A stretch of DNA of 64,000 nucleotides from Eustoma russellianum (taxonomy: Eukaryota > Streptophyta > Magnoliopsida > Gentianales > Gentianaceae), in contig AP025067.1 of NCBI GenBank assembly GCA_036186865.1, forward strand, positions 18,402,873 to 18,466,872, written 5' to 3'. Numbering within the stretch: position 1 is the first letter of the stretch; each line of letters starts with the position of its first letter. This document shows, piece by piece, positions 21,890 to 32,929 of the stretch. The notes beneath the pieces are model-generated. The model ran no database searches and was not told where the DNA came from. It saw nothing but the letters and a program-made list of their open reading frames with translations. The position numbers and the translations under genes are program-made.

Positions 21890-22612
21890 ATGAACGTCAA
21901 TGAGAATAATGAAGTGGTTGAGCTTGATTTGCATGTAACTAGTTCTGATTTACATGAATTAGACATTACTACTCCTACCTTTTGTGATGAGTTGGAATGC
22001 ATTGCTAATGTTAAGCATGAAGTAGATGCCATACAAATTGATTTATCTCATGAATTCCAATGTTTCAGTGACTCATTGTATACTGATTTATATGCCATAC
22101 ATGATGATTTGAGTGATGATTTAAGTGATATTTCAAGTGATTTTGATAGTACACTTAAGCATGATAACTTAGAAAAGAATGAATGGCATGTTTTCAGCAA
22201 TTCCTTATTTGAATGTGACGAACATGATTCCATGTTATTTGAAACACCTGAATTACATTCAAATAACATGGTATATGACAATCTTATGTTCATTCATGAG
22301 TATGAAACTGATTTGTATGAAAAAGAGGAGTTTATCCCACTTGGTACCCGATCCGATTCAAAGGAATCAAACCTTCAAGGTATACTTTTCACAACTCCAA
22401 ACACGCCATTTTTGTCACCACATCATGATACATCATATAACATTCATGTGCTGACCTTGTGTGAGGATCAAATGCATGATAACTATGAGATTTTAATGGT
22501 TATACATCCTAAAGACACTAGAAGGATACCTCTGTTAAACACCTCTTATCATGCGCCCCCTATAGGATTTGATGATGTGTATTATGAACTAAATTTGAAA
22601 ATCAGAACCTAA
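21890..22612 (+). CDS. unrecognised acidic protein of a non-autonomous gypsy-type element
   Basis: A single undamaged frame of 240 codons starts at the first ATG (MNVNENNEVVELDLHV). The frame is open from 21824 without an earlier ATG. The product is strongly acidic, rich in D, E, H and S, with repeated blocks such as AIHDDLSDDLSD, ECDEHDSMLFE and YETDLYEKEE. I see no zinc knuckle, protease, polymerase or integrase motif, no signal peptide and no obvious membrane segment. It lies between a gypsy leader and an integrase-tail remnant plus LTR C, the place gag-pol would normally fill. It could be a family-specific accessory protein or a captured fragment. It is the only sizeable internal frame in the nest without stops. 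I do not recognise it and assign no function. Confidence 0.5.
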   Translation: MNVNENNEVVELDLHVTSSDLHELDITTPTFCDELECIANVKHEVDAIQIDLSHEFQCFSDSLYTDLYAIHDDLSDDLSDISSDFDSTLKHDNLEKNEWHVFSNSLFECDEHDSMLFETPELHSNNMVYDNLMFIHEYETDLYEKEEFIPLGTRSDSKESNLQGILFTTPNTPFLSPHHDTSYNIHVLTLCEDQMHDNYEILMVIHPKDTRRIPLLNTSYHAPPIGFDDVYYELNLKIRT

Positions 22613-22774
22613 TGCATCCAAAACATGTGAGGAAGAGGACTTACTTATTGTGGATGCATGTTCAAATAAGCTTTTGTGAGTTGCTAAATGCATGTTTTGT
22701 CATTGCATTACTCATTCTCCCTAAACATCTTAGGATGAAAGTTGCATACATGTTTGTCTTGAATTTTTGTTGCA

Positions 22775-22846
22775 TTGTTGAGGATCTTTCACCCTCATGG
22801 CATACATGCTAAGATTCGGGACGAATCTTTTCTAGGAAGGAGGGAA
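22775..22846 (+). pseudogene. integrase C-terminal remnant before LTR C
   Basis: VEDLSPS is followed, after a frame change, by TNLF, a TAG stop and EGGND, the usual end of chromovirus-type integrase; the TAG sits where glutamine is usual (CAG to TAG). The purine-rich AGGAAGGAGGGAA then abuts LTR C. Confidence 0.65.
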
Positions 22847-24256
22847 TGATGTGGTCCAAGATGTGCAAAATGCAAGATAGTTGTCTTATTCTTAAGTTGC
22901 ATTCCATGCATCATTTTTCGTGCATATAAGCGTCTTTCAATAAAATAAGCAAATGTATGTCTTGTTTTCATGTGATTCTTGCTCTCATATAGGAAAGATA
23001 ACGGAGGTCTAGAAACGGGTTTTAAATGGATGTTCCTTGAAAAAAGACAAAAGGAATGTACTGTTTTCGAGGCCAAAGAGAATGTTTTTGAATATGAGAC
23101 AAGAATATGTTTGTCTCAAGGAATGTTTGCCCTAAAAGAATATGTTTGTCTCAAGGAATGTTTGCCCTTAGTAGGAATGTTTGTCTTAATGTTCCCCCAG
23201 CGGGAACATTCAACAAACACGACATTTTGAAGCCATCATGGACGAAAATGAAACAGTAATTTGAAGTCAAGATCATCTCCAACAACTCATGATAGGACCG
23301 GCCAAGTTTGAACAAGATTTAAACTCAATTTGAATTTCAAATTCAAACCAACTTGGAATTTGAATTTCAAGATTCAAGACATCTCACCATCATCCTAAGC
23401 ATCTCAAATTCATCCTTAAAGAATAAACATCTAAAAGATTGAATTTGAATTCAAAAGAAGGAAGTCATCTTATTGGCTAGAACTTTGACGAGGCATATCT
23501 CCTTCGTCCAAACTCCAGATGAGGTCATTCAGGTACCTAAAGTCAAGTTCTCGAAAAGATCAACTTTTATGAAGAAACCAAAGGATAGTTCTCTAAGGCC
23601 TTCATATTGGGCATGCACGTTTCTGCAGTCAAATTGAGTTTCCTACTCTAACTTGGACTTCTCCTTCTGGAAATTCCCAAGACATATCCATCTTATTTCA
23701 TCCTTCAAAAACATGCACAAGGGATCAAATGATCAGATATGAAGGCAAGAATTGGAGACAAGATAAAGCTCATTTAAATTCAGTTTTGCATTCAAATTTC
23801 AAACAGTTTCCAACCGAATTTTGTTAGTTTTTTTGAGATGGAACCTAATCCATCTCACATGTAATGAGGACGTCCATAGGCAGCTTAGAACATATAAAAA
23901 TAAGTCTTAACCCGGTTTGTATAAAGGAGTTTTACGATTTTGATGATTTATTCAATAGAATTTTGGTTTTTGTTCTTTATGAACATGCCTTTGTTTTCCT
24001 TGATTTTGCATTAAAAATCAGGCCTAATAACCTTCAAAGATGAGCATATTTGAGGGTGTTTGCGAACGTTTAGGAGTGCTGTCCCGGAGGGTCTCGTAGG
24101 CTTGCCTGATCAACAACCATTCCAAGGCGGAGGAATGCTTGAATCAGCCGAATCCAACACAAAGGAAGCAATGGGAAAGGATCTTTTTTGTGCCTAAACC
24201 ATTGTTGAGGATGACGTTGAGGTGAAGAGTGGATCACAAGCTTTCAGTTCGCATCA
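22847..24256 (+). repeat. LTR C of chromovirus-like gypsy (1410 bp), 3' LTR
   Basis: It starts TGATGTGGTCC after the polypurine tract and ends TTCGCATCA. Its last 300 bp share landmarks with LTRs A and B (TTGATTTTGCATTAAAAATC, GAGGGTGTTTGC, GGAGGG, TGATCAACAACCATTCC). Its first 100 bp are different, and I do not find the conserved pol tail. No matching 5' LTR C is present in the window; the nearest upstream LTR of the same host element is of family A. Confidence 0.8.
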
Positions 24257-26580
24257 TTGCCCCTAAGTCACGATCTTAGACATAAGTACTAATTTTTAGT
24301 CATAAGCAATGATTATTAAGCACGTTATTGGAAATAAGACGTGACCTTGAAGGTAAATTGAGAACCTTGCCTGTAAGTTACGATTTTAGACTTAAGGAAT
24401 GACGATATGAAATATCGGCTCTAAAAATTAAGTGGTGATATGAACATCAGGTGATGATAAGCACTGATCCTAGTCATAAGCTGTGAATGTATCCTGGTCA
24501 TTGAACTTAGAAATAAGTAATGATTTTAGACGTAAGAAATGATGATACCAAGTATTGATTCTAGAAATAAGTCATAACATTAAATCCAAATGATGATTGG
24601 ATAAGGGATATGCCCATGCATACCTAGGACATCCCATACGACTCTGAATTATTTGTCTTACCAAAGTGCTGATTATGACCATTTGTATAATTCCTTATAT
24701 CATATCCCTGTAAACCCAAATCAATTGAATAATATATAATTAAAAGTGCAGTATGAACCAGGATGCCATTCTGTAGGCGCTGGCTAATGCATGAATGGAC
24801 CGACAGTTAATATGTTGCTTTCCTATAGCAGCAGCATGGGACCCGACATCACTATGATAAATGAAGAGGCTTCACGCCTCTACGTCGATAGTAGTGTTGG
24901 AGCGCGCCTAGGTCTAAGTGGGGATTGTAGGCACTAAGAAATGATTTATTAGATAAAGAAGGAAACTAAGTAACAATTTATTAGCATTATGATCAGCATA
25001 TTTTCTGCAAAGTTTATCGTATAAAGGGGATTATAATGATAATTAAGATGTTGAATTTTAGAGTATCAAATAAGCCGAAGATATTAGTTTTCTTAGGGAT
25101 ATTGATAGATAGTGATAAGCAAGCACTACTAAAATAAGTACAGTGGAATGACAAATTATTACAAACCTGGGTTAAGTGCTAATCCCTAGGAACACTTAAG
25201 TACTGATGTATTGAGTAGGCTTGAATTGAAATCGAGTAAGTATGAACAAGTAGTAGTTGCTTCCCATGTGGAATCTAAGTAAAATTGGCGGTTGAAATAA
25301 CCTAGTGGAGAAGTACAGTGGATCAAGGTGGTACGCAGAAGCATGGTGGATTAAAATGCCCTAAGTCGATCAATATTTAGTGTGCCATCTTAGGATTGGA
25401 CAACTTAAGGATTTATAAGAAATGGTACACAGGTGGATTTTTCATTTGACCTTAAGGGGTGACTTAGAGGGAAAAAATATACGAAGTATTGGATTAATTT
25501 TCAAGTAGTTTAACGTTTTCTTATAAGCACGTACACTAATATATATTCTATATTTCAAAAGTATTTCTATGATTTTTTCTACTAAACATTTCAACTAGTT
25601 TCAATTTTTAGTATATTACTTTACAAGGCTATATTCCTCTCCGAATTTGTATTTGAACATAATGAAATTTCAATTACTATGACAACTTTGAAAACTAGAT
25701 ATATTTATAAACATCGACGTCTTCGAAGAACGTCATGTTTATATATTTCTTATATTTTTCACACTTTCGTTTAGCTATACTTATTTTGCTTAAATAATTT
25801 TATTTGTCAACTATCGATATCGCAAATATTTTATCCATTAAATGCTTTTAAAGTTGTTTATATGCTTTCGATGAATTTACTTAATTTTGTGAAGCGAAAA
25901 TAGTTCCAACATATATATACTTATTTTGAAAAATCACGGTACCTTATTCAAATTTTTTGATAAAACTTCATACTTGTTGAGTTTTCAATTGTTGTATTTT
26001 GCCAAACAAAATATTGCTTTCAAAATATAAATTTCGTTGAAAAGAAAAAGACACCGTGTTCAAATTGTCTTGGAAAAAAAGAGAAATTTTACGATTGTTG
26101 TGTCTCAATTGTTTAAAATGGTTTTAACCGTAACACTTTTGCAATGTAAGTTGTACCATTATTTTATAAATGGTCAATTGAGACACCGCGTTGGAAAACA
26201 AATATATGATACTTTCAGTTGTGTTTACAAAAATCAGAAGATATATTATTTAAGCGAATAAAGCTATATTTCCAAATTATAGTTACGTAAACTACTTTAA
26301 ATTGAACAAAGATATGACCATACACATACTTCGTATACTAGGTTGTTGATGATATCTTCGAAAAAGTAAGAACATGATCACAGAACTAGTTCGTAGGTAT
26401 AAGAATTAATTTCGAGAACTTGAAGTAAAGGGATTGTTTTGTACTAAACCCTAGCTTCTTGATCCGGCCTAAACATCACTTGACTTGTATCCTTCTTTGA
26501 TTCTTAGATAGTCCAAGATTGTTGTTTGATCAAAATATCTTGTTAACTTTTCGGTTGGATTTATTTACTTGCTTTCAATC
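24257..26580. other. 2.3 kb without a recognisable gene
   Basis: The first 400 bp repeat degenerate TAAGTNATGATTTTAGAC-type motifs, somewhat like the CTAAGTTATGAT repeats in LTR E. Around 24755-24930 is a GC-richer block with GCAGCAGCATGGGACCCGACATC and a short hairpin GAGGCTTCACGCCTC. From 25450 to 26400 it is very AT-rich. The 5' LTR of the gypsy element at 26581 should lie here, but I cannot find LTR A ends or a primer site. No open frame here shows protein motifs. Confidence 0.5.
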
Positions 26581-28249
26581 ATGGTTACTTCACAAGAAAG
26601 AAAATTTACCCCCTTCTACTCCCAGCATACCCCAAGGTCCTGTCACACGTGAAACATTGCAACAAACTATTGCTAGCATGATTCACACTTTTGGTCACAT
26701 AAAAAGTGAAATTGAAGATCTTAAAAATAATTTTCGAGCTCCCAAGGGAGAAAGTGCTAGCCAAGCTCGTACAGAACCCCCAAGTGTACCTTTTAACGAA
26801 GGAACATCTTTTGGTGGTGAATCTTGGACGGAAAACCATGGAAACATGCCCACAGGGGGGTGGTAGGAGTCGTGGTCTAAATGGTGTTCGTCGGAACATT
26901 TTCATTTGAGGATAGATTTGATGATCCCTCTGAGTATAATGATCGTTATCAGGAAGAGAGGTATTATAACAACAGGTATGAAAGGAATGAACCTCATGAA
27001 GAGGAGTTCATTACAACTAAACAAGGGAGTGTTTGGTTGGGGTTTCTGATTAAGGCATGGGTTTAGAGAAATCCAGACCTATAAAAATGTTTGTTTAGAG
27101 AAATGGGGGTATGAGTTTCGGATTGATACCCAAGTATTTGGTAATGGATATCGCTTTTTGATATACTAGCCCCCCTTGTCTATCAATATGGGAAAATGAG
27201 GGTATGGCCGGTCAACGCTGGCGGCCGTCCGCTGCTGGTCCATCACCGCCGGCCGGTCAAATTTTTTCGGCCAATATTCCGACCGCCCACCTTCGATACC
27301 CATTTCAATTTCGATACGTGCCAAACATCATCAATGTCAATCATACCCATTCCCAGTTCAATACCAAACAACTATTACTTTTACGCCCAAACACATATAC
27401 TCTAAACCCATACCATGTCATACACATTCCAATTCTGATTTCGATACCCAAGTGCGAACCAAACACCACTTGAGTATACCTCCCTTCCAAGAGAAAAGTG
27501 ACGCTGAAGCATACTTACAATGGAAACTTAGGCTATATCTATGTATTCTTGTACTAATTATTCTGAGTTGGCCAAAGTTTGGTATGCTACTTTTGAGTCT
27601 GTAGATTATTCTTTACTTTGGTGGGAACATCTGCAAAGTGCAAGAAGTGTCTACCAAAAGTTGCAACAACTCTCTCAAGGTAACAAATACGTTAATATAA
27701 TTTATAGAGTTAAAAATTTGCTTAACAGGACAAACATAGAAAGAAGCTGAGGAGGCCAAAGTGGCAAGGTTCTTAGCTGGCCTTAACAAGGAAATTACAT
27801 TCAAATTGGAACTCACACCCTACTCAGATTTTGGCTTCTATGGTTCACACTGCTGAGAAAGTGGAAAGGCAACTTAAGGTACGTACATCTGTCCCTTGTT
27901 TTTGGTCTAATCCTTTAAACTTTTCCAAGGTACAACCTAGTCCAAGTTTCAGACTCCCACAGAGTCAAGGCTCTGGATATCAAGGGAAGGCACCACAGAG
28001 CTTTCCAAAACGTCTCACAACAAACGATTCTCCATCCATGGACAAAGGAGCAAAGGTGGACTGTACTACTTCTAACATTAGATTCCGTCATATTCAATCT
28101 TTTAAATGCTTAGCTAAAGGTCATTTTGCAAATCAATGCCCCAATCCTAAACGTATTCTGTTCATTGGGGAGTCTAATGAGTATTATTCTGAAGAAGAAT
28201 TGGAAGAAAATGAGGAAACTGAGGAAACTGTGAGTAAGAGGAAGAAATA
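26581..28249 (+). pseudogene. gypsy gag (capsid and zinc knuckle), interrupted
   Basis: The likely start is ATG at 26581 (MVTSQERKF), soon frameshifted into TRETLQQTIASMIHTFGHI. An acidic/aromatic stretch (DDPSEYNDRYQEERYYNNRYERNEP) leads to the MITE-like insert. Beyond it the retrotransposon gag core continues: SIPPFQEKSDAEAYLQW, NYSELAKV, LLWWEHLQ, YQKLQQLSQGNK, KVARFLAGLNKEI, HTAEKVERQLK. The zinc knuckle near 28098-28139 reads SFKCLAKGHFANQC: the first cysteine of CX2CX4HX4C is replaced by serine. An acidic tail (EEELEENEETEE) ends at 28249. At least four frame changes are needed. Confidence 0.85.
27029..27466. mobile_element. MITE-like insert with GTGTTTGGTT terminal inverted repeats
   Basis: Perfect 10-bp inverted ends GTGTTTGGTT (27029-27038) and AACCAAACAC (27457-27466) bracket about 440 bp that break the gag frame between 'EEEFITTK' and 'SIPPFQEK'. 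TGTTTGGTT-type ends are common in plant PIF/Harbinger-like MITEs. The centre (27200-27290) is strikingly GC-rich for this window (GGCGGCCGTCC, CACCGCCGGCCGG). I could not settle a target duplication, so the exact outer limits are uncertain by several bases. Confidence 0.55.
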
Positions 28250-28760
28250 GTTGATGAGAGTAATGAATGCGAAAATAAGGAGTTCTTAGTTGTAAGACGT
28301 GCTTTAAATGTTCAAGTCAAAATGGAAGAACAACATTTGCAAAGAAAAAACATTTTTCACATCCATTGCATGGTTAGAGGCAAAGTGTGTATACTCATCA
28401 TTGATTCTGGTCCATGTACGATGTTGCAAGCATTGAAATTGTTAGGAAACTTTACCCTTAATGAATCACCCACATCCTTATAGACTTACCTGGCTTAATG
28501 ATTGTGGAGAAGTTAAGGTTAATAAACAAGTCTTGATTCCTTTGTGTATTGGTAGGTATTTTGATGAAATCTTATGTGATGTAGCACCTATGCATTCAAG
28601 TCATATCTTGTTAGATAGGCCATGGAAATTTGATAACAAAGTAACATATGATGGCTACTTAAATAGGTATTCCTTTAGGCACCACAACAAACTGTTTAAG
28701 CTACATGCATTACCCCCACAAAAGGTGTTTGAAGATCAGAAGAGAATAAAGTCGAAATAA
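28250..28760 (+). pseudogene. gypsy aspartic protease region
   Basis: The frame MEEQHLQRKNIFHIHCMVRGK leads to the active-site motif IIDSGPC at about 28403-28423. A frame change follows near 28480, and HPYRLTWLNDCGEVKV, GRYFDEILCDVAPMHSSHILL, RPWKFDNKVTYDGYLNRYSF continue to 28760. The order and motifs match the protease of chromovirus-type gypsy polyproteins. It is not expressible as one frame. Confidence 0.8.
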
Positions 28761-28776
28761 TCAAAAAGAAAAAAAA

Positions 28777-30215
28777 TTGGAAAGAATCTTCCTTAAAAAC
28801 ACCGAATCAAAGGGTAAAGAACTTGTCATTTCTAAGGAGAATAAAGATAAGAAGAAGAGTGCTTTCTTTGCATCACAAAGTGAGGTGTTCCACTCAGTCA
28901 ATTCCAACAAAACTGTTTACATCTTACTTTACAAAGAAACCTTATTTTCTTCATCTGATTTGCGCTCTACTTTGCCCAGTGAAGTCCCCTCCTTACTGCA
29001 AGAGTTTTCAAATTTGTTCCCTGAAGAAGATCCCAAGGTTTACCACCTCTAAGAGGCATTGAGCATCAAATACATTTCATTCCATTAGCTGCCCTACCCA
29101 ATAGGCCTACTTATAGAGCTAATCAAAAGGAAACTAAGGAGATCCAAAGACAAGTTAAGGATCTTTTAGACCAAGGTAAGGTGAGAGAAAGTATGAGCCC
29201 TTGTGTTGTACCTGTGATAGTTGTCTCTAAGAAAAATGGAACTTGGAGGATGTGCTGTAGAGCAATCAATAAGATTTTTGTGAAGTATAGATACCCTATT
29301 CCTAGGTTGGATGATATGCTGGATATGTTACATGGGTCTAGATACTTTGCCAAAGTAGATCTTAAGCAAGGATACTTTCAAGTGAGAATCAGGGAATGAG
29401 ATGAATGGAAAACGGCCTTAAAGACAAAGTTTAGATTGTGTGATGGTTAGTCATGCTCTTTGGCCTAACCAACGCCCCTAGTATCTTTATGAGGTTGATG
29501 AATGAAGTCTTGAAGAGGTTCATTGGGAAATTTATGGTAGTATACTTTGATGACAACCTTATCTACTCCAAATCCATCAGTGAACACCTTATCTATTTGA
29601 GAGCTGTGTTTGAAACTTTGCAAAAGGAATAACTGTATGCCAATCTTAAGAAATGATCATTCTGCTTAGAGAAGGTAGTGTTCCTAGGTTTTGTGATCAG
29701 TGCTGAAGGTCTTGAGATGGACCAAGAGAAGGTCAAGTCCATCACTGAATGGCCAACGCCTAAGTCTGCAGGAGACATTAGGAGTTTTCATGGACTAGCC
29801 AGCTTTTATAGACGTTTTGTCAAAGAGTTCTCTACCATTCCTGCACCCTTAAATGAGTTGGTTAAGAAGGATTTAAGTTTTCAATGGGAAACCTCACTAC
29901 AATAAGCCTTTAATGAACTTTAGAAATGTCTAACCTCAGCATCTATCCTAAGATTGTGAAACTTTGAAGAGACGTTTGAAGTTGAGTTGATGTCAGCGGG
30001 GTTGGTATTGGAGTTGTACGGAATCAAGCTAAGAAACCAATAGCTTATTTCTGTAAGAAGTTAAGAGGAGCAGCCTTGAACTATTCAACCTATGACAAGG
30101 AAGTTTTTGCCTTAGTCAGATCTTTACAAACTTGGCAACATTATTTGTAACCTAAGGAGTTTGTGATCCACACTGATCATGAAAGCCTTAAGTACCTTAA
30201 GGGCTAAGGTAAACT
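28777..30215 (+). pseudogene. gypsy reverse transcriptase and RNase H
   Basis: A linker (SKGKELVISK..., LLQEFSNLFPEE) precedes the RT: HQIHFIPLAALPNRPTYR, KIFVKYRYPIPRLDDMLDML, YFAKVDLKQGYFQVRI, then a stop. FGLTNAPSIFMRLMNEVL and the catalytic YFDD at 29543-29554 (VVYFDDNLIYSKS) follow, then VFLGFVISAEGL, IRSFHGLASFYRRF. RNase H remnants are GVGIGVV, KPIAYFCKKL, YSTYDKEVFALV and HTDHESLKYLKG. There are several stops (at about 29397, 29629, 29655, 29902) and frame changes. The active-site residues are still present, so inactivation is by broken frame. Confidence 0.88.
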
Positions 30216-30479
30216 AATAAAAGGCATGCAAAGTGTGTTAAATACAATGAACAATTCCCATATGTAATCAAGTATAAGCAAGGAAAACACAATATTGTTG
30301 TGGATGCTCTATCTCGTCGATATACTTTGATTACTACATTGACTTGTAATATGTTTGGTTGTGAAACTATCAAAGACTTAATGTCTCTGATCGTGACTTT
30401 AGTTATGTCTTGAATCCCATTTTGATAAGTTTTATCTGCATGAAGGATTCTTGTTTAAGGAACATAAGTTATGTATACC

Positions 30480-31341
30480 ATTGTGCTCAATAAGCTAACT
30501 TCGGATTAAGGAAGCTCATGGAGGAGGCTTGATAGGTCACTTTGGCTCATTCAAGACGTTAGAGATGCTTAAGGAGCATTTCTTCTGGCCATACATGCGT
30601 ATGGATGTTGAAAATGTATGTGCTAGTTGTATTACATGCAAGCAAGCTAAATTTAGAAACAACTTCATGAATTGTACACCCCTTAACTTGTTCCAAATTC
30701 ACCTTGGACTGACCTTTCAATGGACTTTGTGTTAGGATTGCCTAGGTCCAAAACTGGTAAGGATAACATTTTTGTTGTTGTTGATAGATTTTCTAAGATG
30801 GCACATTTTATAGCATGCAAGAAGTTGGATGAGCCACACATGTTTCTGACCTATTCCTTAAGGAAATCGTAAGATTGCATGGCATTGCCCCGTACTGTTG
30901 TAAGCGATAGAGATACAAAGTTTCTAAGCCACTTCTGGCGTGTTCTGTGGAGTAGACTTGGTACGAAACTTCTTTTCTCAACAACTGCTCACCTACAAAA
31001 TGATGGACAGATGGAAGTAGTCAATAAAACTTTGTCACAATTGTTGCATGTCATAATTCAAAAGAACTTAAAAAATTGGGAAGATTGTTTAGTTTTAATT
31101 GAGTTTGCATACAATAGGAATGTTCACAGCGGTACTTTGCAATCTCCTTTTAAAGTTGTTTATGGCTTTAACCATTTATCCCCACTTGACTTAGTCCGCA
31201 TTCCTGTTCATGAACGTGTTAGTCTTGATGGAGAACGTAAAGCTAAACTTGTCAAAGATTTACATGAAAAGGTCAAGTCACAACTTGAAGCTAAAAACAA
31301 AGTGTATGCAAAATAGCTAACAAGAACTGTAAGGCTGTTAT
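30480..31341 (+). pseudogene. gypsy integrase, N-terminal and catalytic parts
   Basis: The zinc-binding region reads GHFGSFKTLEMLKEHFFWP ... CASCITCKQAKF (HHCC). The catalytic core follows with SMDFVLGLPRSKTGKDNIFVVVDRFSK, VVSDRDTKFLSHFW and QNDGQMEVVNKTL, the D, D and E of the DDE triad, then WEDCLVLIEFAYN and SPFKVVYGF. The gene breaks off at 31341 at the solo LTR E; removing the LTR and one target copy makes the sequence read into FKPGGLVWLHLRKERF at 36010. The three catalytic residues look intact, but the frame changes at about 30735, 30870 and 31316. Confidence 0.87.
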
Positions 31342-31940
31342 TGTTGTACCCCGCCGAAAAGTCGTATAGTACTTGAAGACTCATATAAGTGAATTAATAA
31401 AGTGGTATCTTCCAAGCGTCTTTCACTAAGCTTCCTTAGTGATTCTTTCATTTTAGGATGATAAGCAAATGATATACTCAATTCAAGCGTGAGTTAGGGA
31501 CTATATGCAGTGTCCAATTCATTTCCAAAGGCTCAAGAAAATTCGGTCACAAGGCATATAAAGGGGCCTTAAAGGGGTTTTTCCCAAATTATAAGAGAGT
31601 TTAATCTTAAGGGCCTCCCTAAAATAAGCCCAAATGAAAATTAAGGAGTTGTAGGTAGTGGGCAATTTTTCCACAATTCTTGGAGAAAATTCGGCCCTAG
31701 CCCAAAGAGAATTGAGAATTTTCCTAATTTTGTTTTAAAACAAGAAAAAGGGGAAATTATCAATTAATTAGGAGACAATTATCCACATATAAGAAAAGAA
31801 AATTAAGCATGGAAAAGGGGTCACCCAAGCCTAAGAAAATCGGCCCCCTATGGTTGACCAAGAAAGATTACCATGGTTACTTAATGTTACTACAAGGTTG
31901 AGGAAATAACTCTAGTTGGGTAAAATAACCAAGGTTGGCA

Positions 31941-32060
31941 ATAAAGTAACTATAGTTGACATAAAGTAACTATAGTTGGCATAAAGTAACTATAGTTGGC
32001 ATAGAGTAACTATGGTTGACAAAAAGTAACTATAGTTGACATAAAGTAACTATAGTTGCC
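31941..32060. repeat. 20-bp tandem array with palindromic core, 6 units
   Basis: Six consecutive 20-bp units of ATAAAGTAACTATAGTTGAC (variable last bases GAC, GGC, GCC), each carrying the perfect 10-bp palindrome AACTATAGTT except the fourth (AACTATGGTT). Weaker, more diverged units flank it on both sides (31870-31940, 32061-32100). It sits about 600 bp inside LTR E. I do not see it in the inverted E copy. Confidence 0.9.
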
Positions 32061-32929
32061 TTAAAGAATCCTTGGTTAGTGAAAAGAAACCAAGGTTAAT
32101 TAGCTTGGAGAATCCCTCCCCCTCCCAACATAACCCACGGCTGTTTCCTTAAGCCAAGTGGAAGAAAATCTTCCCCAAGCAATTTTAGAACACTTAGAAT
32201 ACTACTCCATCATCATCAAACTTTCGGCCATGATGAAGCTAGGAGTGTGAACCCATCTCGGTAAGTTGAATGTTAAACCTTCTAAGTATGTTCTATATTT
32301 CAAAGGATGAAACTCACATGGTACCTCCCTTATTCATGCCAAAAACGTGACCTCCAAAGTGGTCACTAGGTGAAATTCCTTCAAGCTACTTAGGAGAAGC
32401 TAACATCTTGGTGGTTAGAATCCATCTCAAGCTCCATTCAAGCTTCATTTTGGTAAGATGAATCTAACCTCAATCTAGCTCCATTCTTCATTTAAGATAG
32501 TAGCTAATGTTCATCCTTTTCTTCCTTCCAAAAAACGTGTGGAATGATGAAGTTGGAGGAAACTTCAATCCATTGCAAACAAGGCTCAAGCTAATGAAAA
32601 GCTCTAAGGTTCAAAGAGGCAAGTATACTCTAGCTAATCTTGCCTTATTTGTGAAGTGCATGCTTGAATGACTAGCCATTTTTAAGTTATGAATCTTAGT
32701 TGGAGATTCTAAGAACAAGACATGAACTTAGTTGATGTAAAGAAAAGCGTTGGTATGAAAAGTGACATTTCTAAGCGTAAATGGCAAGACTGTTGGTATG
32801 AGTCATGTGTAGCCTAAAATGAGTTATGAGACTAGAAATAACTATGTTTAAATGAGTGTTTGATGTATAGTGAGTCATCTTAATAAATGAAGTTGGTTGA
32901 AGGATGCTTGAACAATAAAAAGGTGAAGA

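Noticed and set aside
24257..24620. Repeated TAAGTNATGATTTTAGAC words considered as a further LTR E copy
   Set aside because: Similarity is only at the level of short words; no E borders or target duplication were found.
31941..32060. Regular 20-bp array considered as CRISPR-like
   Set aside because: Units are contiguous with no spacers, and the DNA is a plant retrotransposon LTR.
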